Assembly (NCBI GenBank): GCA_001689495.1
Contig: LUJS01000001.1
Span: forward strand, 1-33,175
Length of the DNA stretch: 33,175 bases
Origin: Bacteroidales bacterium M8
GTDB taxonomy: Bacteria; Bacteroidota; Bacteroidia; Bacteroidales; Muribaculaceae
Direction: 5' to 3'
Both the position numbers and the translations under genes were made by a program. Below are positions 15,275 to 24,055 of the stretch, one piece after another. The notes under the pieces were generated by a model, which searched no databases, was not told where the DNA came from, and saw only the letters and a list, made by a program, of their open reading frames with translations. Position 1 is the stretch's first letter. The number at the start of each line of letters is the position of its first letter.

Positions 15275-16156
15275 ATGAAAAAGATTGCAACTCTCGCCAT
15301 CGTGGCCGCAACACTCCTCACCGGGTGTAATGCAGACAAGCTCCGCGATACCGAAGCTCAGAATGCCCAGCTCAAAGGTGATCTCGCCGAGACACTCGCC
15401 ACACAGGATTCATTGCTCGTGCTTGTCAACGACATCTCGGACGGCATGAGCCAGATCAAGGATCTCGAGAAAATCATCAGCACTCCCGGATCCCTTTCGG
15501 GCGAGTCGACATCGCGCAAGGAGCAGATTCGCAACGACATGATTGCCATACAGCAGGCCCTTCAGGAGCGCCGCCAGCGTCTGGCCGAGCTCGAGAAGAA
15601 ACTCGAGGCCGCCGGTGGCGAGACATCGACACTCAAGCGCACCATCTCAAACCTCAAGGCCCAGATCGCAGACCAGACCACTGAGATCGCCACGCTGACC
15701 AACCAGCTTGCCAGCGCCAACATAAAGATCGAGGAACTGACCACCACTGTCAATGACCTCAACGCCAACGTAGACTCGCTCCGCGGCGACGTCGCTGCCG
15801 AAGAGGCCGCCAAGAAGGCCGCCGAGGAGGAGGCAACCGCAGCCATCAACGAGCTCAACACCTGCTATTATGCCATCGGTACAAACAAAGAGCTCAAGGA
15901 GCGCGGCATCATCGAGAGCGGTTTCCTGCGCAAGACTAAGATCATGAAGGGCGACTTTGACATGGCATACTTCACCGCCGCCGACAAGCGCACCCTCAAC
16001 GAGATCGCCACGCACAGCAACAAGGCCGAGATCAAGACCTCGCAGCCCAAGGACTCATATCAGATCGTAGACGTCAACGGACAGAAGGTCATCAAGATCA
16101 CCGACCCCGCCAAGTTCTGGCAGCTCTCGAACTTCCTTGTCATCAAGGTTGACTGA
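15275..16156 (+). CDS. Cbp1-like coiled-coil lipoprotein
   Basis: The 293-residue protein has a lipoprotein signal peptide (MKKIATLAIVAATLLTGC, Cys18). A long coiled coil spans about residues 20-195 with heptads rich in Leu/Ile, Glu and Lys, ending in an Ala/Glu run (AAEEAAKKAAEEEATAA). The compact C-terminal domain starts TCYYAIGTNKELKERGIIE and ends with KITDPAKFWQLSNFLVIKVD. This layout matches my recollection of the Bacteroidales Cbp1 family, named after a collagen-binding surface glycoprotein of Bacteroides fragilis. The adhesin role is thus family knowledge, not visible here. It lies 56 nt after rsmI with no clear promoter box and ends at a strong terminator. Confidence 0.8.
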   Translation: MKKIATLAIVAATLLTGCNADKLRDTEAQNAQLKGDLAETLATQDSLLVLVNDISDGMSQIKDLEKIISTPGSLSGESTSRKEQIRNDMIAIQQALQERRQRLAELEKKLEAAGGETSTLKRTISNLKAQIADQTTEIATLTNQLASANIKIEELTTTVNDLNANVDSLRGDVAAEEAAKKAAEEEATAAINELNTCYYAIGTNKELKERGIIESGFLRKTKIMKGDFDMAYFTAADKRTLNEIATHSNKAEIKTSQPKDSYQIVDVNGQKVIKITDPAKFWQLSNFLVIKVD

Positions 16157-16190
16157 CCAAAGAAATCATAGCTCAATACCCTAACCCCGC

Positions 16191-16229
16191 GCGGGGAGGA
16201 CCATATCGGCCCTCCCCGCAATTTTTTTT
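16191..16229 (+). terminator. Intrinsic terminator after the Cbp1-like gene
   Basis: GCGGGGAGG (16191-16199) pairs perfectly with CCTCCCCGC (16211-16219), two more CC/GG pairs sit in the loop, and eight T follow at 16222-16229. Confidence 0.9.
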
Positions 16230-16255
16230 GGAGAAAGTAAGGTAGGAGGATTCGG

Positions 16256-17092
16256 TCAGGGATAGCGATTTAGCTTTTTCCGGATGTAGTATATGGCTAT
16301 GGCCCTGTATTCCGGATAAGCCTTGAGCGTGACTTCTTTCTTGGTGTCGGGGTCTGTATATGTCACGTCTACAGTCTTGTTCTCGAACTGTCTCAATAGT
16401 GATTGCCACCAGTTTTTTCCGGCGTTGCGCCCGAGAGCCCCGGCCTTTTTCTGTATGGCCGAGATTACCGCCATCCTGTTCTGGCGCAGCAGCGTATGGT
16501 TGAGGTTAAGAATGTTGTCCGGATCAAAATCTGCGTCAATGTCGCCTATTTCTCTCTGCAGCGAGACATAGAGCATTCCATCGCGTGCCACATCCCACCC
16601 CGGACGGTTTTCGTCGAGCCATTCACGTTCCTTCTCGTCGGGCAGGACCCTGAGCTCTATGTCCGAACAGATTTTACCCGCCTCACGGTTTCGGACGTTC
16701 GTGACATAATAGAACAGTTTGTCCACATCGTCGTCAAAAATGTCGAAGTGGATCATGCGGTTGCCCTTGCGTAGATCACAATGAAATTTGTTGTCTCCGC
16801 CGATGCACCCCGGACAGCAGGCCACGAGGTTGGCGAAATCCATGCGCTCGGTCGCCGTGTCGAGGAAGTCGCGGGGATAGACATGCTCGATTCTCACCTT
16901 GTCGGGCCTGTAGCCGTCGGCCCCCATGATGCGGTCGTTACAGGGTATCCTACGCCCGCAATAAGCGCATGTGAATCCCTGATCGCGCAGTATGGCCATC
17001 TGCAGGTGCGGGTTGGTCGTGAAGTCGGCGCCGGGCGTGTTGCGGTGCTCGGTCCACTGTTTCGGCTCCTTGGTTTTGTCGACCTTGATCAT
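16256..17092 (-). CDS. ptuB: PtuB-like HNH endonuclease of a Septu-type defence module
   Basis: The 278-residue protein contains an HNH/zinc-finger nuclease core. CAYCGRRI gives a CxxC pair (Cys42, Cys45), RIEHVYPRDF holds the catalytic His70, NLVACCPGC supplies the second CxxC (Cys93, Cys96), and HCDLRKGNR follows at 104-112. This matches the PtuB/TIGR02646 type of HNH nuclease. The C-terminal half is helical and contains an N/H/T-rich stretch and a final YYIRKKLNRYP. One nucleotide separates it from the upstream ATPase stop (TGAGATG), so the two are translationally coupled. In Septu, PtuA and PtuB form a complex that cleaves nucleic acid on phage infection. No reverse transcriptase lies nearby, so it is not a retron version. 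Confidence 0.85.
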   Translation of the reverse strand: MIKVDKTKEPKQWTEHRNTPGADFTTNPHLQMAILRDQGFTCAYCGRRIPCNDRIMGADGYRPDKVRIEHVYPRDFLDTATERMDFANLVACCPGCIGGDNKFHCDLRKGNRMIHFDIFDDDVDKLFYYVTNVRNREAGKICSDIELRVLPDEKEREWLDENRPGWDVARDGMLYVSLQREIGDIDADFDPDNILNLNHTLLRQNRMAVISAIQKKAGALGRNAGKNWWQSLLRQFENKTVDVTYTDPDTKKEVTLKAYPEYRAIAIYYIRKKLNRYP

Positions 17093-17093
17093 C

Positions 17094-18368
17094 TCAGAGC
17101 TCGTTTATCTGCAGCAAGGTCCGCGCTTCGGTCAGGTCCGGGAGTCTGTTGCCGAATCTGTTCTCGAGGCGGTCGAGCAGGGTTGCGGCCTCCTCGTTGC
17201 GCCCATCGTCAATCAGGTCGAATAGACGCGACAGTTCTTCATCTGTCTCTCTGTCGCGGGTGCGCAGGTCGAGCAGGCCGAGGATGCCGTTCACGTCACG
17301 TCCGTATGAGGGGAGCCGGTTGGCCACGATGTGACCGTTGTGGTTCTTGAGCAGTATCACCTGATCGCGCTCGTTGTTCTCGACTCCGCTCATGACCAGC
17401 GGGGAGTGTGTCGAGGCGATGAACTGTATGCGGGGAAATGCGTTTCTGAGTCCGCGCACCACGGTGGCCTGAAGTGACGGATGCAGATGCAGGTCAAGCT
17501 CGTCGATGAGGACGACCCCCTCGGTCTCCTGCGGTGCTTGGCTGCCGAAAATCTCACCGTTCAGCATCAGGGCGCGAAAGGCTATATTGACCGTGATGTC
17601 GATGAGCCGCAGATAACCGTCGGGCAATATGTCGTATGTGGCCGTCTCACCGTCTGTATAGTGTATGAATATTTCGTTGAGCGACACCACGGGCTGTATG
17701 TCTGACAGTATGCCGCATCCGTCCGGGCCGAGGGCGAGCCGTATGGCGGTCATTATTCCCTCGAGTTCCCACGGCCTCGTTCTGGTCTCGGCGAGTACCT
17801 TGATGCGTTTCCACCAATGGCTGCCGAAGCCCCCGCCCGTCAATGCCCCGAGATAGCCCAGAGTGGCGCGAGGCGACGGCGAGAGGAATCTCTTGTATGG
17901 TATCTTCTTGCCTGTGTGGGTATATATGGTCGATATTGAATCGAAAAGCGGCAGGGCGCAACGACGTTCTCCCTCGACATGCAGCGACTGCAGCATCTCT
18001 CGGCCATAATCCCTGAGAGGCAGCAGACCGTTGACCAGATTGCGGCTGTTCTTGGGCGAATTCTTGCGGACGGTCAGCCTTTCGTCTCTCAGGTCGGGAT
18101 TCGAGAGCCGGAATTCGATTTCGATCGGTTCGGGCTGCTGTTCCCAACCGTTGTTCAACACCTTGCGGAAGTCTGCCGACGAGGGGGAGAGCCACACGGT
18201 GTTGATGTCGCTGAAACCACTGAAAAAAGAGCTGAGAGCATATTTGGCTCCCTTGAGCAGCGATGTCTTGCCACTTGCATTGTCGCCCACGATGAGATTG
18301 ACCCCCGGGGTGAAGTCGATGCTGAAGTGTTCGAAACATCTGAAATGTCTTAGTTCAAGTGATTCCAT
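17094..18368 (-). CDS. ptuA: PtuA-like AAA/SMC-type ATPase of a Septu-type defence module
   Basis: The 424-residue protein belongs to the ABC/SMC-like AAA_21 ATPases. It opens LELRHFRCFEHFSIDF, typical of this class. Walker A is GDNASGKT (28-35), the signature-like helix LPDGYLRLID is at 248-257, Walker B VVLIDELDLHLHP at 285-296, and the switch His321 sits in STHSP. The C-terminal region has DVNGILGLLD followed by a helical tail (RLFDLIDDGRNEEAATLLDRLE), a layout seen in PtuA proteins. The start at 18368 was chosen because a promoter box at 18399-18406 overlaps an upstream in-frame Met. It is the first gene of the two-gene operon, with all ATPase motifs intact. Confidence 0.87.
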   Translation of the reverse strand: MESLELRHFRCFEHFSIDFTPGVNLIVGDNASGKTSLLKGAKYALSSFFSGFSDINTVWLSPSSADFRKVLNNGWEQQPEPIEIEFRLSNPDLRDERLTVRKNSPKNSRNLVNGLLPLRDYGREMLQSLHVEGERRCALPLFDSISTIYTHTGKKIPYKRFLSPSPRATLGYLGALTGGGFGSHWWKRIKVLAETRTRPWELEGIMTAIRLALGPDGCGILSDIQPVVSLNEIFIHYTDGETATYDILPDGYLRLIDITVNIAFRALMLNGEIFGSQAPQETEGVVLIDELDLHLHPSLQATVVRGLRNAFPRIQFIASTHSPLVMSGVENNERDQVILLKNHNGHIVANRLPSYGRDVNGILGLLDLRTRDRETDEELSRLFDLIDDGRNEEAATLLDRLENRFGNRLPDLTEARTLLQINEL

Positions 18369-18398
18369 GTCGGAAATGATTAAAAGATTTTTATAATG

Positions 18399-18429
18399 CA
18401 AAAGTAACTTTTTTTTTCAACCGAAGCAA
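18399..18429 (-). promoter_or_regulatory. ptuAB promoter
   Basis: On the minus strand TTG (18429-18427), 20 nt spacing and TACTTTTG (18406-18399) match the Bacteroidetes consensus, 30 nt before the start codon. Confidence 0.7.
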
Positions 18430-18551
18430 CTGATTTCATTCATATCAGGCGCAAATACCTGTTTGCCGAATGATGTTCATCCGCCGGGGGCTTGCAATTT
18501 TTCGGGGCATATCGCGTTTATATATAGTATATAAATCAAGATAAACCTGTC

Positions 18552-20960
18552 ATGCGGGCATTGAGCCATATCATATTCTCTCTTCTGTTCGTGATTCTTG
18601 CGGTCGTGCCCGCCTCGGGTGCGTCGGTTAAGATTCACGGCAAGATTACCGATTCAAAGAACGAGCCTGTCGAGTTTGCCACCGTGCGCATCGGCGGCAC
18701 GGCCATTGGCGTCACCTCGGGCCTCGAGGGCGACTATTTGCTGTCGTGCGCGCAGTCCGACACCATCACCGTGTTCTTCTCGTGCATAGGCTATCGTGAG
18801 GTGAAGCGCCAGCTGATTGACCCGCAGGCCGACGTGACGCTCAACGTGATGCTGCCGCTCGACACCGAGATGCTGCAGCAGGTCGAGGTGACCGAGCTTA
18901 AGAAGCAGACCGGCTCGGTGGAGCGTCTCGATGTCAGCGACATACGCCGTTCGCCCGACGCATCGGGGGGCAGTGTCGAGGCCCTGATACAGACGATGCC
19001 GGGCGTGACGTCGTCTAACGAGATGTCGTCGCAGTATTCGGTGCGCGGCGGCTCGTATGACGAGAACTCGGTCTATATCAACGGCATAGAGGTCTATCGC
19101 CCGCAGCTGGTCACCTCGGGCCAGCAGGAGGGCCTCTCGATAATCAACCCCGACCTCGTGGGGGCGGTGGGATTCTCGACCGGCGGATTTCCCGCCGAGT
19201 ACGGCGACAAGATGTCGTCGGTGCTCGACATCACATACCGACATCCCGAGTCGTTCGAGGGGGCCGTGTCGGCCTCGCTGATGGGCGGGTCGCTGGCCAT
19301 AGGTCAGGGCAACAAGCGCCTGAGCCAGCTGCATGGCGTGAGATACAAGAAAAACTCGTCGCTGCTCGGGTCGATGGACACCAAGGGCGAGTATGACCCG
19401 TCATACTTCGACTATCAGACATCTATCAGCTATCGCTTCTCGGACAGGCTGACGGCCTCGCTGCTCGGCAACATATCGGTGAACCGCTATCTGTTCACCC
19501 CGGCCAACCGCACTACCACGTTCGGCACCACCACGGACGCCAAGCAGTTCACGGTCTATTTTGACGGTCACGAGAAAGACCGTTTCGAGACATACTTTGG
19601 CGCCCTGTCGCTCGACTATCGCCTCAGCCGCTCCACCAACCTGCAGCTGCTCGGGTCTGGCTATCTGACCAACGAGCTCGTGGCCTATGACATCTCGGGC
19701 GAATACTGGCTCGATGAGGCCGGGACCTCGGACGTAGGCGGCGAGCTTGGCGTGGGACGCTATCACGAGCATGCCCGCAACCGTCTCAAGGCATCGGTGC
19801 TGGCTCTGGCCCTGAAGGGGCAGACGGCCATAAACTCTAAGCATACCCTGTCATACGGCATCAGCGTGCAGGGCGAGCGCATCATGGACCGCTCACGCGA
19901 GTGGGAGCTGCGCGACTCGGCAGGATTCTCGCTTCCCGCGCTCCCCGACCAGCTCAGGGTGGTCTACAACCTCGACTCGCACCACGACCTGTCGTCGACA
20001 CGTCTGGCGGCGTGGGTGCAGGATGCGTGGAAGTTCAACACCTCGGCCGGATTCTTCACCCTCAACGCCGGCATACGACTGAGCCACTGGAGCTATAACA
20101 AGGAGACACTGGTGAGTCCGCGCGTGTCGCTCGGCTTCATTCCCGAGAAGGCTTCGGGGTGGGCATTCCGTGTGGCCACGGGCCTCTACTACCAGTCGCC
20201 CTTCTACAAGGAATACCGAATGCCCGTCACCGACGACAAGGGAAACCAGACCATCATTCTCAACGAGGACATCAAGAGCCAGAGGTCGTTCCACCTCATT
20301 GGCGGCACGGACTATACGTTCCGTGCGCTGGGGCGTCCGTTCAAGCTCTCGGGCGAGGTCTACTACAAGGCCCTGTCCAACCTCGTGCCATACGAGATCG
20401 ACAACCTCAAGATAGTATACTCGGGCAAGAACGAGTCGTCGGGATTCGCCACCGGTCTCGACCTCAAGCTGTTCGGCCAGTTCGTGCCGGGCAGCGACTC
20501 ATGGGTCAGCTTCTCGCTGATGAAGACGTCAGAGACCCTGCGCGGCGTCAAGGTACCGCGCCCCACCGACCGCTCGTACAGCCTCGGCCTCTTCTTCACC
20601 GACTATTTCCCCAAGTTCCCCAAGCTCAAGTTCTCGCTGCGAGGCATATTCATGCAGGGATTGCCCTGCACGTCGCCGCGCTCGACTCGTGATCAGGGCT
20701 ATTTCCGCATGCCCCCCTACAAGCGTGTCGACGTGGGCCTGCAGTATGCGCTGATCTCGCCCCCCAAGGAGGGCGAGACCCGCACTGGGCTGGCCTCCAA
20801 GCTGAAAAGCGTGTGGCTTGGTGTCGACGTGTTCAACCTGCTCGACATATCGAACGTCGCGTCATACTATTGGGTCACCGACGTCAACGACATCCAGTAT
20901 GCAGTGCCCAACTATCTGACCCGCCGCCAGTTCAACGTCAGGCTCAGTGTCGAGTTCTGA
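18552..20960 (+). CDS. TonB-dependent receptor with CarboxypepD-regulatory-like N-terminus
   Basis: The 802-residue outer-membrane protein has a signal peptide ending near ASG-ASV (~residue 24). A carboxypeptidase-regulatory-like beta domain (HGKITDSKNEPVEFATVRIGG, residues ~28-100) comes next, then a plug domain with SVEALIQTMPGVTSSNEMSSQYSVRGGSYDENSVYINGIEV. The rest is a 22-strand-type barrel rich in aromatic strand ends, finishing NVRLSVEF with the terminal Phe of outer-membrane barrels. It is shorter than SusC proteins (~1000 residues) and has no SusD neighbour, so it is probably an ion, cofactor or small-ligand receptor; the ligand cannot be read. Divergent from ptuA and convergent with the thiamine operon (9 nt between stops). 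No TAnnTTTG box was found upstream. Confidence 0.9.
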   Translation: MRALSHIIFSLLFVILAVVPASGASVKIHGKITDSKNEPVEFATVRIGGTAIGVTSGLEGDYLLSCAQSDTITVFFSCIGYREVKRQLIDPQADVTLNVMLPLDTEMLQQVEVTELKKQTGSVERLDVSDIRRSPDASGGSVEALIQTMPGVTSSNEMSSQYSVRGGSYDENSVYINGIEVYRPQLVTSGQQEGLSIINPDLVGAVGFSTGGFPAEYGDKMSSVLDITYRHPESFEGAVSASLMGGSLAIGQGNKRLSQLHGVRYKKNSSLLGSMDTKGEYDPSYFDYQTSISYRFSDRLTASLLGNISVNRYLFTPANRTTTFGTTTDAKQFTVYFDGHEKDRFETYFGALSLDYRLSRSTNLQLLGSGYLTNELVAYDISGEYWLDEAGTSDVGGELGVGRYHEHARNRLKASVLALALKGQTAINSKHTLSYGISVQGERIMDRSREWELRDSAGFSLPALPDQLRVVYNLDSHHDLSSTRLAAWVQDAWKFNTSAGFFTLNAGIRLSHWSYNKETLVSPRVSLGFIPEKASGWAFRVATGLYYQSPFYKEYRMPVTDDKGNQTIILNEDIKSQRSFHLIGGTDYTFRALGRPFKLSGEVYYKALSNLVPYEIDNLKIVYSGKNESSGFATGLDLKLFGQFVPGSDSWVSFSLMKTSETLRGVKVPRPTDRSYSLGLFFTDYFPKFPKLKFSLRGIFMQGLPCTSPRSTRDQGYFRMPPYKRVDVGLQYALISPPKEGETRTGLASKLKSVWLGVDVFNLLDISNVASYYWVTDVNDIQYAVPNYLTRRQFNVRLSVEF

Positions 20961-20969
20961 TCAGGCGGC

Positions 20970-21575
20970 TCATCCCGCCGTCATCATGCGGCGCCAGTTG
21001 CGGTAGCCTATCAGCGCTATGACCGTGTATATGGCATAGAGCACGGCATAGAGATATATCCCCTTGTATGCATACAGCCCCACGCAGACGGCATCGACGG
21101 CTATCCACGCAATCCACTGTTCGAGATATTTGCGCGCCAGCATCCACATGGCCACGATGCTGAGGGCCGTCGTGAATGCATCGGCCAACGGGACGGTGCT
21201 GTCGGTGAGGAACCGGAGTCCGCAGTACATGGCGCCCCACAGCAGGGCGAAGACCCCTACGCACCGCATCAGATTGCCCGCGGGTATGTTGGTGATGGGC
21301 AGGTCGGCCTTCTTGCTCTTGTCCTCAGTGATGCCGCGCCGTCTGTTGCGTGTCCATGTCAGATAGCCGTAGATGGCGATGACGAAGTAGTAGATATTGA
21401 TCGAGAAATCGGCATAAAGGCCTTTGTTGAAGTATATCCACATCGAGATGGTGGGCATCACTATCGAGGCGAACCACAGCCTCGAGTCGGCGTGATATTC
21501 CCACCATAGATATAGCAGTCCGACACTGAATCCGAGCACCTCGAGTATAGTGTCCCATGAAATGATTTCTGTCAT
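20970..21575 (-). CDS. pnuT: PnuC-family vitamin transporter, probably the thiamine transporter PnuT
   Basis: The 201-residue inner-membrane protein has about seven hydrophobic helices and the Pnu family features: an aromatic first-helix region (VGLLYLWWEYHADSRLWFASIV), ITNIPAG in the middle, and the late WIAWIAVDAVCVGLYAYKG segment typical of PnuC. Family members import nicotinamide riboside (PnuC), riboflavin (PnuX) or thiamine (PnuT). Its start overlaps the stop of a TonB-dependent receptor gene in an ATGA junction, and that gene follows a TPP riboswitch. This context points to thiamine. The thiamine pyrophosphokinase-like gene (tnr3) that often completes this operon in other Bacteroidales is absent here. 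Confidence 0.88.
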   Translation of the reverse strand: MTEIISWDTILEVLGFSVGLLYLWWEYHADSRLWFASIVMPTISMWIYFNKGLYADFSINIYYFVIAIYGYLTWTRNRRRGITEDKSKKADLPITNIPAGNLMRCVGVFALLWGAMYCGLRFLTDSTVPLADAFTTALSIVAMWMLARKYLEQWIAWIAVDAVCVGLYAYKGIYLYAVLYAIYTVIALIGYRNWRRMMTAG

Positions 21576-23806
21576 AACGTAAGCGTGACGGTTGCGAGAA
21601 CATTGGTCGTGGCCTGCGCGGCATATCCGGCATAGCGGTAGACGACGGGCTTGCCGTCCTCGAGATAATAGCCTGCGCCCGAATAGCCGTTGTTGCAATA
21701 TTTCTCGTTGAATATGTTATATACGGTGACTCCGAGTCTCAGTGACTGAACGGAGGGGAGTCTGTCGAAGGTATAGGCCAGCGAGAGGTCGGAGACGAAA
21801 TATGAATCGAGCTTGGCCTCGGCGCTGCGGGCGTTGTTCATGTATTGCGACGAGACATAGCGGCTCAGCAGCGAGGCCTCGAAGCCACTGACATGGAAGT
21901 TGAACGCATTGTGCAGCATGAAGTCGGGCGAGAATGCTATCGGCGTGTCGCCGCAGGGGATGGCGATGGGGTTGGTCCACTCATCCTCGTAGACATACTC
22001 GACGAAGTCGCGAATGCGGTTGCGCGACATGGTGGCGTTGAGCTGCCAGTCGAACCACTTGAGCGGGCGCAGCGAGCCTTGAAACTCGATGCCCATGCGG
22101 TATGAGCGGGGCACGTTTACGCTGATGGCGTTGCCGGTGTCCGAGAGCTGGCCCGTCACCACGAGCTGGTCCTTGTAGTCCATCATGTATAGGTTTACGC
22201 CGGCCGAGAAGAGGCGGCTGTTGAACGAGTATCCGGCCTCGTAGTCGAACATGCGCTCGGCCTCGGGATAGTGCGTCGGGTCGCTGTCGGTGAAGTTGTC
22301 GCGCGTGGGCTCCTTGTGGGCCACGCTCCACGACGCATAGGCGCGGTGTCCGTCGCGGTTGAAGGCGATGCCCACCTTGGGGTTGAAGAAGTTCCAGTCG
22401 CGCTTCAGGTTGAGCACGGCCATCGTCCCGGTGTTCCAGTCGAAGTTGTCGCTTGCGCCGCGTATCGAATAGTCTATGTGGCGGAACTGCAGGTCGGCGT
22501 ATGCCGAGAAGCCGCCGCTGATGTCATAGTCTGCGCGGGCAAAGACGTTAGAGTCGAACTTGCGGCCCGTGTTATGATAATACTGCTGCAGCGGGTCGAT
22601 GGGGCCGACATAGTTGCGCACCCACTTGATCTGTCCGAAGTGGTTGCCGCGGTGCCAGTTGGCGGCTCCACCGGCCACGAGCGACAGGGCTCCGCGCTGA
22701 TAGCGCACGTTGACTATGCCGCCGCCAAAGTCGTTGTCGTTGTTCTTGAGGCGTATCAGGTCCGATTTCTCGACCGTGTTCCCCTCTGCATCGGTAAAGG
22801 GGTGCAGGCCGTACTCGCTGAGCGTGCGGTTGGTCTTGTACTGGTCATAGTATCCGTCCCCCTTGGTATAGTGCAGGGCGGCGTTTAGGGTGACATGTTC
22901 GCCCAGACCCTGATGCAGCAGCAGTTGCAGGTGGTGTTGCGTGAAGTTGTCGCACTGGTCGGCATAATAGGCCGTTGAGCCGTCGTCGGCGGTATATTTG
23001 CCGCAGGGGTTGTAGCGTCGGCCATACTTCTCCATGTCCTCTTTCGAGGCATAGTCCCACGCCATGTATGTGCGCTCCTTGCCGCCGAACGCCAGCAGTC
23101 TGACGGAGGTGTCGCCGCCGCGATAGGCAAGCTGGCCCATGTAGCTCCAGAGTTTCGAGAACGCGCGGTCTATGTATCCGTCCGAGCCGATGTGGCTGAA
23201 TCGGGCGTCGGCGCTCCAGTGGCCGCCGAACAGGCCCGACGATACCTTGACGGTCTGCTTGTTTGAGTTGAACGATCCGTATGACATCGACACGAGGGCC
23301 GAGCGCTCGTATGATGGGGCGTCGGTGAGCATGTTTATCGAGGCTCCGAACGCGCCGGCGCCGTTGGTCGACGTGCCCGCTCCGCGCTGCAGCTGTATGT
23401 CGCGCAGCGACGATGCGATGTCGGGCATGTTGACCCAGTAGACGTTGTGACTCTCGCTGTCGTTGATGGGGACGCCGTTGGCGGTGATGTTGATGCGCGA
23501 TGCGTCGCTGCCGCGCACCCTTATGCCGCTGTATCCGATGCCTCCGCCGGCATCGCCGGTGGCTATGACCGATGGCGTCATCTCGAGGATGCTCGGGATG
23601 TCGCGGCCGTCGTTGCGGCGCGCTATCTCCTCGCTGCCGATGTTGCTGAATGCGACCGGAGTCTTGACTCCTGCACGGTTGGCGGTTACTTCGACTCCTT
23701 TCAGCTCGACAGACATGCTGTCTGCCGGCTCGGTGGCGGTCCGGGCCACACAGGGCGACGCGGCCATGAACATAATGGCCGCTGCCCACGAAATGTTTGG
23801 TTTCAT
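21572..23806 (-). CDS. TonB-dependent outer-membrane receptor, probable thiamine receptor
   Basis: The 744-residue protein has a signal peptide (MKPNISWAAAIMFMAASPCVA) and a plug domain: VTANRAGVKTPVAFSNIGSE, IPSILEMTPSVIATGDAGG and GIRVRGSDASRINITANGVP. A beta barrel follows, with many Tyr/Phe-flanked strands, an internal NIFNEKYCNNGY near the C-terminus and a final VTLTL. It lacks the carboxypeptidase-like N-terminal domain of the other receptor in this window. A TPP riboswitch occupies its 5' leader, 15 nt before the ATG, and a PnuC-family transporter overlaps its stop. Together these indicate uptake of thiamine or its phosphates across the outer membrane, as for OMthi-type receptors in Bacteroides; substrate assignment is by context. 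Confidence 0.92.
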   Translation of the reverse strand: MKPNISWAAAIMFMAASPCVARTATEPADSMSVELKGVEVTANRAGVKTPVAFSNIGSEEIARRNDGRDIPSILEMTPSVIATGDAGGGIGYSGIRVRGSDASRINITANGVPINDSESHNVYWVNMPDIASSLRDIQLQRGAGTSTNGAGAFGASINMLTDAPSYERSALVSMSYGSFNSNKQTVKVSSGLFGGHWSADARFSHIGSDGYIDRAFSKLWSYMGQLAYRGGDTSVRLLAFGGKERTYMAWDYASKEDMEKYGRRYNPCGKYTADDGSTAYYADQCDNFTQHHLQLLLHQGLGEHVTLNAALHYTKGDGYYDQYKTNRTLSEYGLHPFTDAEGNTVEKSDLIRLKNNDNDFGGGIVNVRYQRGALSLVAGGAANWHRGNHFGQIKWVRNYVGPIDPLQQYYHNTGRKFDSNVFARADYDISGGFSAYADLQFRHIDYSIRGASDNFDWNTGTMAVLNLKRDWNFFNPKVGIAFNRDGHRAYASWSVAHKEPTRDNFTDSDPTHYPEAERMFDYEAGYSFNSRLFSAGVNLYMMDYKDQLVVTGQLSDTGNAISVNVPRSYRMGIEFQGSLRPLKWFDWQLNATMSRNRIRDFVEYVYEDEWTNPIAIPCGDTPIAFSPDFMLHNAFNFHVSGFEASLLSRYVSSQYMNNARSAEAKLDSYFVSDLSLAYTFDRLPSVQSLRLGVTVYNIFNEKYCNNGYSGAGYYLEDGKPVVYRYAGYAAQATTNVLATVTLTL

Positions 23807-23821
23807 GCGTTCAATTTTTCT

Positions 23822-23894
23822 TTACGCCGGTACTAACCGGATCAAGTTCAGAGGGTCTGTTCTCAGCCCTGCCCGTGGCAGTGCACCCCTAAAT
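23822..23894 (-). promoter_or_regulatory. TPP (thiamine pyrophosphate) riboswitch
   Basis: Read on the minus strand, the element begins AGGGGTGC and contains the THI-box GGGCTGAGA. It then has the ACCCTCTGAACTTGATC core and closes with CCGGTTAGTACCGGCG. These are the conserved TPP aptamer segments in the right order. It ends 15 nt before the receptor ATG with no T-run terminator, so control is probably at ribosome access. When TPP is abundant, uptake genes should be switched off. Confidence 0.95.
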
Positions 23895-23942
23895 ATGTCA
23901 TACAAACACCGCCTCATTTGGCGCTGTTTCGCATTTCGGTTG

Positions 23943-23950
23943 CAAAATTA
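23943..23950 (-). promoter_or_regulatory. Promoter -7 box of the thiamine uptake operon
   Basis: TAATTTTG on the minus strand lies about 50 nt upstream of the riboswitch. No good -33 element was found. Confidence 0.5.
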
Positions 23951-23986
23951 CTAAAATATGTTCACATTTCGCCGTTTGGGGGACAT

Positions 23987-24027
23987 AAAAAAAATCGGGC
24001 CGGAGATCCTTGCGGATTTCCGGCCCG
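23987..24027 (-). terminator. Intrinsic terminator of the ribosomal protein/tsf operon
   Basis: On the minus strand a 14-bp stem with one mismatch (arms within 23996-24027, GCAA-type loop) is followed by a run of eight T (A at 23987-23994 on the plus strand). It lies 28 nt after the tsf stop. Confidence 0.9.
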
Positions 24028-24055
24028 TTGATTATGGGTTTGTCAGATCAGGCGA

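Noticed and set aside
16256..18429. Retron-associated form of PtuAB
   Set aside because: No reverse transcriptase gene or msr/msd-like repeat is present next to the pair; both sides are accounted for by a terminator and a TonB-receptor gene.
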